Assembly: GCA_022885665.1 (NCBI GenBank)
Contig: JAGQDJ010000019.1
Coordinates: 709,754-773,753, forward strand
Length of the DNA stretch: 64,000 nt
Source of the DNA: Triops longicaudatus
Lineage: Eukaryota; Arthropoda; Branchiopoda; Notostraca; Triopsidae
Reading direction: 5' to 3'
Shown here: one piece after another, positions 28,359-39,123 of the stretch
Layout of the letters: each line of letters starts with the position of its first letter
Numbering within the stretch: the stretch's first letter is position 1
Notes under the pieces: generated by a model
What the model was told of the DNA's origin: nothing
Databases searched by the model: none
The model's input: only the letters and a program-made list of their open reading frames with translations
Program-made: the position numbers and the translations under genes

Positions 28359-28690
28359 TTACATGGTCGCCGCTACTTGGACGCCCCCCTTCCCCTTTTC
28401 CTCTTCATCTTGGGAAGTCCTTATATTCAGCCGGACAGGATTGAAAAGTTTCTTAGACAAGTCCACAAGCAAATGGATGTGCATAAGGCTCCACTTCCGG
28501 AGGTCGTGGGGTCGTGAAAAGCATCGTCTCATGGTGCTTTCGATAGGGATCATTAGTTGGGCAAGTGCATTCCCGGTTTGGGACTGCGATACGGACTTGT
28601 CTGTCAGGATGTCTCTGATCGTGTCCTTGGTGCCACATCTCATCATTTATCTCCTACAAATACTCTCGCCAAAAATACTCATCCATTTGC
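28359..28690 (-). other. Unidentified segment open in several frames; possible decayed element or exon
   Basis: About 290 bases are free of stops in two minus-strand frames and one plus-strand frame, and the segment is richer in G and C than its surroundings. On the minus strand it is preceded by TTTGTAG, which could be an acceptor. It ends in a purine-rich run (GAAGAGGAAAAGGGG), with an AATAAA about 100 bases further on. That order (open frame, polypurine tract, AATAAA) resembles the 3' end of an LTR retrotransposon. One frame contains FSRPHDLRKW...H, recalling C2H2 fingers but lacking the cysteine pair. I cannot assign it. Confidence 0.2.
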
Positions 28691-31327
28691 ATAGTAGAAA
28701 ACTTAGCTTAGGAGAATTTCTGATTTTTTATCAGTTTCTGAAAAATTCTACCCATAAAGTCCTGTTATCTTCACTTCCTTTACAGTACTGTTACTTAGTT
28801 GCTCTTGCTGAATGAGTTCCTTTACACAATCTTTGTTAATTTTTTAAACTTAATTAGTTTTTCTTCGAATTTTACCGATTTCTATTATATACCAGTGTAT
28901 AGTCTCTCCTACGTAATTTTAGAACGTTTTTTTAATATCATCAGTTATATATGATATTGTCTAATTGAATGAAAAGTTGGCGGTCCGGTTTTAAGTCCAT
29001 TCTATTCAATGTAAACCAAATTCTTTTTATTGAATAATGGATAACTGAATATTCCGCCTTTTTGAAAATCATTTTAAAGCCTCGTTGTATATCTTACAGT
29101 GTTGAATATTTTCGTCTATATGAACACGGATCTCTCGCAATAACCTTTGACGCCAGAAAGCCGCAATATTCCACGAATGCTTGAATGCTTTATACCGAAA
29201 ATAAGCCAGAACCCTTCACCTTTTGCCGTTGACGACGGAGGTCTACCAATTAAGCCAATTTGCCGAGTTTATGTTTAGTTGCGAAGTTGAAACAATGAAA
29301 CAAACGTGTCGTAAAGAAAGAACGTTATTTAGAAAATTCGTATATTTGAGTGCTCCGAACATTTCAACGCTGTCTTCCTGGTCCCAAGTCTTTTCAAATA
29401 AGCGAGTTGCAGTTGTAGTACTAATTTTGCTAATCGCGAAAATTTTCTATAAATTCCTATTAATTTCCGTTAATTTTGAGAACTTCTGTTGGGTCTTAAA
29501 ATATTTTTTTTTTTAGCCGCGATGTATACTTAACTAAAAGAAAAAGCCGTTATTTTCTGAAAATTTTCTGTTTATTTTTGGAAATTCTTTCTGTTAAGGT
29601 ACTTCACGGAGAGCGTGATTTTGGCTCACCTGAATCATCTGACTCACAGTTCATGCCGCGTTATAGTGTGACGATTTCTGAGTACTTTTAGAGTGGCTAT
29701 GAAGATGGATGGTTAATTATTAAGGTGAGGGACCTTAGCCGAGAATGCGTAGACAAAGAAGAGGAAAGAGTCACGGACGTTGGCAGTTGGAGACATAGGA
29801 ACAAAAGGCGTTAATGAGTGACCCTTGTTTTGAAAAGCACCCTGCGTCTGTGAAGCTACTCACCCGGCTTGCTCCTCCTATTCTCTCCTCGTCCCTAAAA
29901 GTAACACATCAGAACCGGTAATGTCTCAGCGACCTACTCTTCCGGTATTTGCCTTGCTCTTTCGGAAGCGCCAGGCAGGCAGATAGATTATAGCCGATCC
30001 TCCTAAAGGATGAAGATGGAGAGCGAATCCCTGGCGAACCCAAACAATGTGCGCTCACTCGACGTCGTCCAAAGTTGTTATGCGTGGACGCTTCGCTTCA
30101 TCCTGTCGAAAGCTTTTCCTCAGCGTCTGTTTCTCTCTGTCTCTTTCTTTCACTCATTCGGCAACGTTTTCACAGTTTGTATTCAGGGGACTTTTAAGGA
30201 CACACTCGCAATTTTCGACAGACTTTGTGCTTTGTATATGTAAAAAGCCTGAAGAAAGTGGGAGGGCGAGGAGGAGGTAAGGGAAGCTCTCTGAAAACAT
30301 GACAATTAGGACTTCATGCTCCATTACGTTGCCTTGCAACTTGGCGTTCCTATATGATCGCAGACACAACTTTCCCACTTCGGTCCATTCTCACGTAATT
30401 TCGTGGTCTTGGTGACGATTTGTTTCCGGTTGAAATTTGGGACACATAGTTTACTCTGGCTGTGACGAAAAGTAGTGAAAAAAATAAAAAGAAGAGCGTA
30501 AAGATAAAGGCAGGGTAAGAGTTTAAACGCGAGATTCCAGGGATGTGACGTTTGAACTGTATACAAGATTGTGGAGGAAGTTTGAAGGGTCTGGAAGAAT
30601 AGAATAGCGTCAAAGCGACCGTGAGATTTGACTTTCTTCTTTGCGTAGAGCCAGAGCTCTTGAGGTTCGGTATATATGGCATCACCGTCCTTATCGTCTG
30701 CCACAGAGGCCATATGGTGCCTGGAAGCTTTTAAAGTGTCTTACATCTCCGCAGAAGAAGATATCAATAGAGCTAAGATGAAACATCAACTTGCAAGACG
30801 CGATTCGACATTTTATCCGCTACACTTGTCTTTTGTTAGAATCGAGGGACTCAATATCAAGTATGACGTTAGCGACCGTGACACGATGATAGCCTTGACT
30901 TCTGAAAACGCATTGTGATGAAATTTCACCATGTCTGCAGATCATTTGCTTAATCCCTGAGTATAGATCGTAGGCTCTAGTGCTGAAAAAAGCTAAAAGA
31001 AACAGTTAACGAGATTCTTCCGTGCGTAGGAGCACTGTGAAAACAATGCTCTCGCTCGCAGCAAGTCACAGCTGGGTACTGAAAACAGACAAATAAAAAA
31101 TTAAGTAGTGAAAAAATGTACGCTAGAGACCGAGAAATTGTCTTGTCTAACATCCGTATTCATTGGAGAGTAATTATGTACACAATGACATGACACTGTT
31201 TGGGGATTGGGAACGGACAGGAATGCAAAACCTGAACTTCCACTTAACACAATTTGTTATTTGAGAAACATCTTTTTGGGGGGATAATTATTTAGTCTGA
31301 GAGGTTGCCGGCTAAATATAGCCTCAT

Positions 31328-31341
31328 TTTATTTATTTATT
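31328..31341 (-). promoter_or_regulatory. Cluster of three overlapping poly(A) signals (AATAAA)
   Basis: The transcript strand reads AATAAATAAATAAA, three overlapping AATAAA hexamers about 620 bases after the stop codon. This is the strongest poly(A) signal cluster downstream of the gene. Confidence 0.5.
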
Positions 31342-31683
31342 TGGTAAAGGGCGCGCAGAAAGAGACCACAACAAAAAATTAGACAACGGCTGGGGGAGGG
31401 AAATACTTTTTTTATGCAAGGGTGAAAAATAGCATCACTGAATATTCTACAACAAATAGTTTTTATCTTTGCGCTTTGAGGATCATAGAGGGATACGAGC
31501 CAACAATTCTGTGAAGGCGGGGGCGAATTATATAACAACAACGGGGGGTGAACAAACTGTGAAAGGACGAAAACAATGGAGCAATGTTGGGAAGCAATAT
31601 CGTGCCAGGATTGGGTTTCTTTCGATAACCCAAGGATAATCGCATGTTACATCTTCGCAGGTTCTTTCCTGTACCACCCAGAC

Positions 31684-31689
31684 TTTATT
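31684..31689 (-). promoter_or_regulatory. Proximal candidate poly(A) signal (AATAAA)
   Basis: A single AATAAA lies about 270 bases after the stop codon. It sits in an A-rich transcript context, which makes it weaker evidence than the distal triple hexamer. Confidence 0.3.
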
Positions 31690-31960
31690 TTTTTTTTTTC
31701 ATTCCATTTGTTGCGGAAAGAACCACGGCTCACTTTTGTCATTTCGTCACTGGCAAATTTTCAAACGGGAAGTGCATGCGTAGTCTGTGGCCTTCTCACG
31801 AATTCCTTTGGCATGTTAAGGAAGCAAAAGTTATCGCCGCTTAACCAGCAAAAATGCGTCGCTTTTTCACTCATACCCATTCCGTTTCCCACGTATTTGG
31901 CTCCGTTTTTATGTAACAAATTTTTGGCAAGAAACAAGTCTTTAAGTGTTGCAAAGAAAC

Positions 31961-34900
31961 TCATGAGGATATCTTTTCTCCAGCACAGGTTAACCGTGCC
32001 ACGTGATGCAAATTTTGACTATGCGACGTGCACAGATTAGTATGCGAGGTGCTGCGAAACACTTGCCGACAACCATCTACCTGACAGCGAAAAATATCGG
32101 GAGAGTGGACTTTTTCGAAATGATCTTGCAAGCGACTGGCATCAGCGCACGACTCGCCGCACAATTTGCAAAGCAAACTACCTCCCTCACTCACAAAAAA
32201 ATCCACTTTCCGTTCGCCCTCCGAGGGGGAGGCAACGGGCGAGTCCACTTGCGAGGGCGGCGGTGAAGACTCGGTGGCTGTTAGTTCCATCGATTCGCTC
32301 TTGCTGACACCATTGTTGGATATGGACAGCAAGTTCCCAGTCGGGTGATTATTGTTGTTGAGGAATGCATTGCTGGTCATGCCCATGCCGGGGAGCGTAC
32401 CGGCTGCTGCGGCTGCCGCTGCAAAGGCTGCGGGGAAAAGAAACGGCGAGGGAGGGAAAGTTAAGGGACTCAAGTTGAGGTTCAGCATGGCATGGGGATC
32501 GGTGTACAATCGGGCGAGAAACTCGTCTCGCAAAGCCGGGTTGGCGTCGAATGCCGTGGCCCAGGGCGATTTCTCGAAAGGCAAGAAGTTGTGGCTCACG
32601 GGGCTGCAGATGCTGTCTGCGGTCGAAGTGCAAGTTGTGGTCGTGCGTGTGGGGGTTTCGTCGGCTGCCATGCCGGCGGCCAGGAGCGCTGGCGGGCTAA
32701 GTACGCAGGCGGTAGTCGTGTCGGATTTGAGGAGGTTATCGGAAAATGGATGGTTAATGCCACCGTTATTGATAAAGGAGTTGTTGGTGGAAGAAGTGGT
32801 CTGGGAGACGCCAAATCCGGCCGCTGCGGGTAAAAACGTGGATGTCGTGGACAGCAATTTACGATGCAGGTTCAGATTGGAGCTATGACGATCCCGGCTG
32901 CGTTTCGACGGGAAAGCCGCCTGGCAACCGTCCACGGTGCATTTATGCATCAATTTCAAGTGCACATTCTGGAAATGCGTTTTCACACCGAAATGGTTCT
33001 GGAAAATCTTCCCACACGCGGTGCACCGGCGTGGATTATCTTTGTCAATAGGAACATCGAAACCCAGAAACGCTGCCGAACCCGCGGCGTCTTGGTATTG
33101 CCGCAAAGTTTGAGAGTTGGAAGAACCGGACTGCGAGTCGGACTCGGCACCGCTGTCATTACCGTTGTCAGCGTCATCGTCCAATTCTGGGTCCATTTCT
33201 TCGTCCTCCTCCGCCTTAACCTTGTCGTTGTGCACCGATCCTGCTGTCTCTGAAAAGACCGTGGTGGCGGTGGCGGGCGGGGTTGGGGGAGTGACCATGT
33301 TGGCCATCCCGCTTAGCAAAAACTGCGGAAACTGCCGTGCAGTGACTTGAAAACCCATAGCAGCTGCATGGGGTAGACCACGAGACATTAGATCCTGGAA
33401 ATGGGCCTGCGAAAGCGTTTCGAGGTGGCGTAAAGGATCAGCTTTGGCAGCTTTGATTTCTTCTTCAAGGAAATGGCTGGTGGTTTTATCGTTCGGGACA
33501 TCATCCGCTGCTATCGGACTAGGCTGCCTGTTTTGGATATGTTCATGTTGGGCCTTAATTGCTGAGTCAGTCTCCTGAGACTTTTCTTCCGTTTTCAGAG
33601 ACGTCAGCGTGGATGGCGCTGCGCTCGTTTCGTTTTGCAGACATTCCACCCCAGAATTTTGGGTAGCCGCCTTGTGCTGCTGGGGGGAGGTATTACGTTC
33701 AGCACTCGGCAACCCGTTTTTTGGCGGCTGGCAATTACTTTTGTCAGCACCGTGGGCAGAAGAAGACGGAGGCCTTTTGTCATCAATTAAACGATCGACA
33801 GTAGAGCCAACGAGCTCGTCGACCGGATTCCTCGGTTTGTTTAGTCTGTCGCCCGAGCCACTGTCGTCAGAGGAAAGGTAGTGGCCTTCATCGCCTACTT
33901 CGGAAACTTGGGGTCGTCGCGTGGGGTTCTGACTTTTTCTTTTCCGAACGCCTTTAGGTGAGGACGGCGGACCCCCCGACAAGCTTTGATTCTCGGCACT
34001 CAACTCGTCTTCGCCGTCGTTATCATTGCTGTCCAGCGTGCCGCTCAGGTGGTCGTCTTCGTCATCATCGCCATCGGAAGACGGGTAATATCTCCGGCGT
34101 TTGTTGCTACGAACGTCACCGTTACTGGGTATCCGGTTGTTGCGCACTTCCATGAGGGGCGTCTCACCGCCTGAAGAGGCGCCCGAGCTTTCCGAGCGAC
34201 TCCGTCGGCGGATCGTATCCGAAGTATCGCTACCAGGGGGACGCATTTCTGGGTGATGGAACGGGTGGTGCGGGTCGTTCGAGTTAGGATTGACACCGGC
34301 AGCCAAGCCCGCGTGCTGCAAGTCAGAAGGGTTGAGCATGGGGAACACACCACTGAGAGGGTGATGGGGATGGCCGCTGGGGTGTTGGTGGTGGGGAGGT
34401 AAAGGCAAAGGTGGAGGTAGACCCAGGCCTTGCGAGAGGAGTAAAGGATGGGGTTGAGCAGTCCGACCATCATGGGGGGAGATCTTGCGTCGTAGATGGG
34501 GACTATGTAACTTGGGGTTAGGGTTGGCACTGTGGCGGTTCCGGGAACGCCGCGAGCTGAACATCATGTTACAGCCTTCCACGGTACACTTGTGCATTTC
34601 GCGCAAATGCACAGCCGAAAAATGGATCTTTAGCGCACCCTTGTCACAAAAGGTCTTGAGACACACGTTGCACTGAACCCGCTTTTTTCCGGTTGAAGGA
34701 TTGATAAACTGAGTGCCCAACGGGGTCAACGGATTCCAGCCACGTTTGACTGGGTGCACTGACTTGCGAAGGTGGTGACCTGAAGGCGAGCGTTCCATAC
34801 TGTCGCCGCCAGCTTGCAGGTCCACACAGGCCCGCGCGTCTAGCACATCGCCGGGGCCTCGCAAGACATCACTGTTGAGATTGCTATTACCCGCTCGCCC

Positions 34901-36235
34901 AGCGTTGTTACCACCCATCCCACTTCTGTCGCTATTACTGTTGCCGTAAATGTCCTTTTTGCTGCGTTCACGGCTCCGGTCCTGACTTAAGTTTAAAGCA
35001 TTCCCCCCACAAGAATCGTACTCCTCATCGTCTTCTTCGTCATCCCACTCCAACTCGCTGCTGCTTGACTCGGAACGGCTGCGTCTCCCTTGCGGGGCGA
35101 GTAGGCCGGCCGAGGTCATCACAGGATTGTCCGATTTGACTAACAAGCTGCTGTGAACCGAGCTAGCAGGGGTTGTTGAAGTGGTGGGTTTCGTTAAACA
35201 CAGCGGCGAGGAAGATGGAAGGGCAACCGGCGTGCTGGAGGCACACGAGGTCAGTGACGTCATGGTCGTCATGGTCGATAGCCGTGCCAACGGTGAGTTG
35301 AGGGGGCTTAAACTGGGGTGTGAACTGTTGCTGCCGTTATGACTGGTACTGGCGCTGTTTTTGCTGCTGCTGCCACTGGTGTTGGATGATAAAACGGGAG
35401 GGTAGCTACTGACCGCAGCGGCAGAAATGGCCGGTAGGGATTCCGTCAAGGGACTGGGTCGGTCTTTGTGTGTTTTGATGTTTGCACTACTGCTGCTCAG
35501 GGAGTCAATGCGAGAATGGTGAGATCCAGTACCCTGGTGCTGATGAGACTGGGCTTCTTTGCGGAAGTCAAAGGGCTGCATACCCTGCAAACGGTTCAAG
35601 GGGCTTTGGGCTATCGAGATGGGAATAGCCGGCGACGTGAGAGGTGGACTGAGGGGCAAATTGGCCGATAGGCCGTTACCCGGCAAGCGAAGGTGAGCGA
35701 AATTTGCAGCCGCGACGGCGGAGGGAGGAACGGGCAAGAGGGGAAACCGAGGCAGCGAATTTACGAAGCTGTCTAAGCTGGTGGGCAACCGGTGGCCACC
35801 TAATCCCGGCAGCAGACTCAGTGGCAAGCCAGCCGGGTTGTGTAATGCGGGATGCAGACTCGCTGGGGAGGGGAGAGGCGAATGCCCACGTCTGTTATTG
35901 CTCCCGCTAGGAGTGCTGGAGGAGGCATTGCTGACAAGCTGTTGGTTTTTGCTCGTCATGGCGTTTCTTTGCTGACTATTTACTGTCCGCTCCAAGAACT
36001 TTTTAATGTCCGAGTCAAGTTTGGGTGATTTTCCTGAAGACATACCCGTATCCATGTCTTCTTGCTGTGTTTGACTACCTTTATCCTTCTCTTTGCTCCG
36101 TAACTCCGTGTCTTGCTGAAGCAATTTTTGCGTAATGGCTCGCGTTTCGCCAAACCGCAAAAACTGTTGAAGCACCAACGGCTCTTCCTCTTTCATGCAA
36201 ATGGTCCAATTTTCCACCGGACGACCATGGGTATC
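31961..36235 (-). CDS. Basonuclin-like gene, last coding exon: zinc-finger transcription factor (1424 residues)
   Basis: The acceptor is a long pyrimidine tract ending GATGTAG, followed by GAT ACC CAT in phase 0. The stop TGA is at 31963-31961. Residues below are numbered from the first visible residue of the assembled protein; this exon spans 125-1548. LQQFLRFGET, at about 146-155, is a basonuclin hallmark. Three C2H2 finger pairs follow near 646-701, 1195-1248 and 1480-1535. Between them lie long low-complexity Ser/Pro/His/Asn-rich stretches. Basic clusters (RRRSRSES, NKRRRYY, VRKRKSQNPTRR) are likely nuclear-localisation signals. Several acidic runs occur, including one directly before the second pair. 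A NALNLS motif near residue 536 resembles the CtBP-binding PxDLS class (inference). LRDEFLARLY near 1360 matches a conserved segment before the last pair. The expected role is a nuclear DNA-binding regulator. This single exon is longer than whole vertebrate BNC proteins because the linkers are expanded. Confidence 0.96.
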   Translation of the reverse strand, partial: DTHGRPVENWTICMKEEEPLVLQQFLRFGETRAITQKLLQQDTELRSKEKDKGSQTQQEDMDTGMSSGKSPKLDSDIKKFLERTVNSQQRNAMTSKNQQLVSNASSSTPSGSNNRRGHSPLPSPASLHPALHNPAGLPLSLLPGLGGHRLPTSLDSFVNSLPRFPLLPVPPSAVAAANFAHLRLPGNGLSANLPLSPPLTSPAIPISIAQSPLNRLQGMQPFDFRKEAQSHQHQGTGSHHSRIDSLSSSSANIKTHKDRPSPLTESLPAISAAAVSSYPPVLSSNTSGSSSKNSASTSHNGSNSSHPSLSPLNSPLARLSTMTTMTSLTSCASSTPVALPSSSPLCLTKPTTSTTPASSVHSSLLVKSDNPVMTSAGLLAPQGRRSRSESSSSELEWDDEEDDEEYDSCGGNALNLSQDRSRERSKKDIYGNSNSDRSGMGGNNAGRAGNSNLNSDVLRGPGDVLDARACVDLQAGGDSMERSPSGHHLRKSVHPVKRGWNPLTPLGTQFINPSTGKKRVQCNVCLKTFCDKGALKIHFSAVHLREMHKCTVEGCNMMFSSRRSRNRHSANPNPKLHSPHLRRKISPHDGRTAQPHPLLLSQGLGLPPPLPLPPHHQHPSGHPHHPLSGVFPMLNPSDLQHAGLAAGVNPNSNDPHHPFHHPEMRPPGSDTSDTIRRRSRSESSGASSGGETPLMEVRNNRIPSNGDVRSNKRRRYYPSSDGDDDEDDHLSGTLDSNDNDGEDELSAENQSLSGGPPSSPKGVRKRKSQNPTRRPQVSEVGDEGHYLSSDDSGSGDRLNKPRNPVDELVGSTVDRLIDDKRPPSSSAHGADKSNCQPPKNGLPSAERNTSPQQHKAATQNSGVECLQNETSAAPSTLTSLKTEEKSQETDSAIKAQHEHIQNRQPSPIAADDVPNDKTTSHFLEEEIKAAKADPLRHLETLSQAHFQDLMSRGLPHAAAMGFQVTARQFPQFLLSGMANMVTPPTPPATATTVFSETAGSVHNDKVKAEEDEEMDPELDDDADNGNDSGAESDSQSGSSNSQTLRQYQDAAGSAAFLGFDVPIDKDNPRRCTACGKIFQNHFGVKTHFQNVHLKLMHKCTVDGCQAAFPSKRSRDRHSSNLNLHRKLLSTTSTFLPAAAGFGVSQTTSSTNNSFINNGGINHPFSDNLLKSDTTTACVLSPPALLAAGMAADETPTRTTTTCTSTADSICSPVSHNFLPFEKSPWATAFDANPALRDEFLARLYTDPHAMLNLNLSPLTFPPSPFLFPAAFAAAAAAAGTLPGMGMTSNAFLNNNNHPTGNLLSISNNGVSKSESMELTATESSPPPSQVDSPVASPSEGERKVDFFVSEGGSLLCKLCGESCADASRLQDHFEKVHSPDIFRCQVDGCRQVFRSTSHTNLCTSHSQNLHHVARLTCAGEKISS
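32006..32170 (-). other. Third, diverged C2H2 zinc-finger unit near the C-terminus
   Basis: Finger 5 is a regular C-x2-C-x12-H-x4-H (CKLCGESCADASRLQDHFEKVH). Finger 6 starts normally (CQVDGCRQVF). A Cys then sits where the first His is expected, 12 residues after the second Cys. The next HSQNLH comes three residues later, giving C-x4-C-x15-H-x4-H. The family's RSRNRHSQN string is replaced by RSTSHTNLCTSHSQN. The reading frame is intact through to the stop, so this looks like protein divergence rather than a frameshift, though a local compensated indel is possible. Confidence 0.85.
32864..33025 (-). other. Second paired C2H2 zinc-finger unit of the basonuclin-like protein
   Basis: Finger 3 reads CTACGKIFQNHFGVKTHFQNVH (C-x2-C-x12-H-x4-H). 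Finger 4 reads CTVDGCQAAFPSKRSRDRH and then x6-H, with the SSNLNLHRKLL tail seen in basonuclins and disco proteins. All zinc ligands are present. An acidic stretch (EEDEEMDPELDDDADN) lies about 30 residues upstream, preceded by VKAE, a possible SUMO-acceptor consensus (inference). Confidence 0.95.
34505..34672 (-). other. First paired C2H2 zinc-finger unit of the basonuclin-like protein
   Basis: Finger 1 is C-x2-C-x12-H-x4-H (CNVCLKTFCDKGALKIH...H). After a short HLREMHK linker comes finger 2, C-x4-C-x12-H-x8-H, with the typical SSRRSRNRHSANPNPKLH ending. The long His-His spacing and the RSRNRHSANPNP string are diagnostic of basonuclin/disco finger pairs. This pair is the one most similar to vertebrate BNC fingers and shows all expected zinc ligands. 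Confidence 0.95.
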
Positions 36236-39123
36236 CTACATCGCCAAAGAAGAAAATCAAGAAAAAACGTTTGGGTTTGAATAAACATTTATACGCTCCC
36301 GTTGAGCAGTTATACCAACTCGGGCTCTCCCAAGTGTCACCCACTAATGAGCTTCTCGGCTCATAACAGATGACTTGTTTGGAGACTTGCAGCATAGCCT
36401 GCATATTGCCCTATGTGTAGCAGCTTAGTTGACACTTGGGATTGACCTCTGCTGAAATCCAAGAAAATCTTTGGCCTTAAAAGTGTTCGTATTAGACCGC
36501 TCAAAGCCCGCGTCTGTCTCGGAAGATCGAAGTAAAAATGTCGTCAGTCCATCACACGTTTTATGAAACAGTCCAGAGCTATGTTTGGGTTCACTTTATT
36601 TCCCCAACTAGGAACTTGTAAGCCAAAATCTTAAGGGTTGGGCAGCCCAATTAGCGTGCTCGACAGCTGGAACGCCGCAGTGTCGAGTAGTCATATATCA
36701 AAGACTTGAGGTGTGGGAGGCCAGTTTCCTTGCCTTCTTGGAGGAGTCTACCCCCAAAACTCTCCCTGACGGCACAGCACAGAAAAAAAGAGTTTGCCTT
36801 CTGCCTCATTTTTTTATGCTTGGCCCGCAATTGCGGAGTTAATTTTTTTCAGAAAAAATGGGGGTGAAAAATGTTGAAAATAAAAATAGCTAGCAAGAGG
36901 GAGATTCGGGAAAGCAGGCCGTGTGTGTGAGAGAGAAAGAATAGAGAAAAGAGTTTCCGAATGGCTGTTTTGTTTTTTTGAGGAGGCCAATTTCTTGCTT
37001 GTCCCAGAAAACGATGGCTTCCATCACGCAGCGCTTGGAAGACCACCATGTCAGGTCGCGACGCAAGATATGTTGAGGCCGTGACTCACGCTTAATATCG
37101 TGAAGTGCTTGGGTTTTGGATGCTCGCAACGCCACTGTGATGGCGTTCGGTCAAGTCTCTAATTTTTCAAAGGCATTATTTCGCCTTTGAATATCCCTCC
37201 CCCTCTTATAGGTCCATGGAAGTGTCAAGGTAGCTATCAAGAGCTCTGCACACAGAGCGGCTGTCCAAAGGTCTAGACTGGCTGCCGAAAGACTTCTGGA
37301 TCATGTCTTGTGACTTATCTTGCATTAATATCTTTGTAAAACAGAAATACATTTCGGAAAAAAACAAGCTGCGCCGCCAAAGTTGGCGCTGCACCGTCTG
37401 ACATTTCAAGCCGTGATTTACCTTCAGGACTGACTTGAATTAATTACGAAGTAACCCTCGAAATCTGCGGTGGGCTCACTTGAAACAGAACTTACGAGTG
37501 GCAGGGAGGGTGAGGAAAGCAAAGAAAGCGAGCCTGAGTGTGTTTACTGCGACCGAATGACATACAACAGGGTGCATGTCCATTTCGCGCGTGTTCAGCT
37601 CAACAAATTGGCTGGGAAAGTGGCACTGTTGGGGGTGTTGGCAGTTGGCCTGCCATTGACATATGATGTTCAGAGTTGAGATGCGGACTATTGTTCAGCG
37701 GGAGCAGAATGCATCACAGAGAGATTGCAACTCAAAGCCGTGGCGCGGTTTTATTCATTGCTCAAGTCTCGAAAGTCATGACAGCATCCATTTTAGCGCT
37801 GTGGCTTTTTGGGGGCCGCTGGCTGCGCCTGCTGCTGCCGTTGCTGCTGTTGTATCTTTCTCTCTCCTCGTTGTTCCTTTCTCGAAAACTGGCATCCACT
37901 TCTGCCCCAGCAACCACCCACCCGCCTCCACCTTTTACCGCCTATTAAGCAACTCGGCAACAATCCGAAATGTTCTTAAAAGAAGGCACAAGATACGAGT
38001 CAACAGCCTGCGGCCCGCGTAATGGGCCCTTGATGCAAATGTCGACGCAAAAACCTGTAAGGGGAGTTGGAATGTTTCATGTTTCGTGATCAATGGATGC
38101 TCTCGTGCTCTCCTGTAATAGTTGGCCAGTCATCATTGACCCTCCCGGCGTATTCACAGTGGCATGTGACAAGTTGGGGCGCTGTAATGCATGACTTAGA
38201 AAACTTGCTCCGAAATACAGCCGACAGCCATTTTGCGACTCCCAAACTCGTATGCAAATCCGGGGGATACAAGCCCCGGTTTTCGTCCAACAAGACGAAT
38301 GAGGCTAGATTGAACACTGCGAGAATGACACAACACGCTAGTGCACGTTTTCAGCAGACACATATACATATAAGTAAGGAAAAAAATCCAGCAGTTTACG
38401 AGATTGATGAAGTTAAGGACGTAGAGCAGCGTGTAATCATCCAAAATGACGTGATGCGCCAGAAAAATGTTCCTGTGTTTAATTGCTTTCGCGTTTCATT
38501 TAACAATTTACACGCCTTGCCCCTCTTATATCACGAATGTCTGGCGGTCGAGCTGTCTCTTTTCATGGAACGAAAGAGTGCTAACTAAACTAAATAAATT
38601 CCAAACAGCAAAAGTACCGAAATCCGAAAAATTTTGTATGGTGAAAAACACAACTTTCGTAACTCGAGACGACACGAGAAGTGACATGAGCTTAATTAGT
38701 TTGGCTCTCGACATCTGTCCAAATTTTTGTCGCGACTTTGACATCTGTTAACATTTCACGTCAGTTACTATGTTAACTTTAGGGATTTTTAATTAAAAGC
38801 CTATACTCAATAGATTGAAGAAATCGTTGACTTCAAAATAGTCCTTTTTTTCTCGAAAAGCTAAACTGGATCAAGGGGCGTAAGCGTTAACCTAAAGTGG
38901 CTAGCCGTGCTGTAATAATGTACTTCCTAAAGGTCGTAAAGTCAACAACCTGGAGTTTGGGTAAATTGTGAACATTTCCAATTAAGGGTTGCACTGAGCA
39001 TATGGTTTTCCAGAGTGTTTTTGAGACACTTCCCAGCCATCCAAATGGTTAAGATGGTTCGCCGGTTCATGGTGTGATAACGGCAAACACGAAATGGGTC
39101 GGACAAGGATTGAATTTATTTAC
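36236..39123 (-). other. Intron (2.9 kb) between second and last visible coding exons
   Basis: The donor is CAG|GTAAAT and the acceptor is a T-rich tract ending GATGTAG; the phase is 0. No open frame inside resembles a known protein. Two exact POU octamers lie only about 220 bases apart (38033 and 38252), next to a CTG-rich stretch near 37.8 kb. I see no repeat element. Confidence 0.9.

Larger units (their letters stand above)
14189..31327. other. Gene-free flank, right part
   Basis: No supportable gene is seen. It holds T/A palindromes at 15062-15083, 15170-15185, 19729-19742 and 20534-20547, a CTG hairpin at 21000-21042, and octamers at 17735, 18156, 20823, 26479 and 28685. There is also a GC-richer multi-frame open segment at about 28360-28646. 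The rest is AT-leaning and unremarkable. Confidence 0.6.
31328..31960 (-). other. Probable 3' untranslated region of the basonuclin-like gene
   Basis: About 630 bases between the stop codon and a cluster of poly(A) signals lack coding potential on the minus strand and are AT-rich. An AATAAA also occurs earlier, at 31684-31689, next to an A-rich run on the transcript strand. The transcript could therefore end at either place. The extent is inferred from signals only; no transcript is available. Confidence 0.45.

Noticed and set aside
32352..32888. Plus-strand open frame of 178 codons opposite the last basonuclin exon, and several others there
   Set aside because: They lie antisense to a recognised coding exon with high GC and low stop frequency. 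Their sequences match no family and change character with the sense codons.
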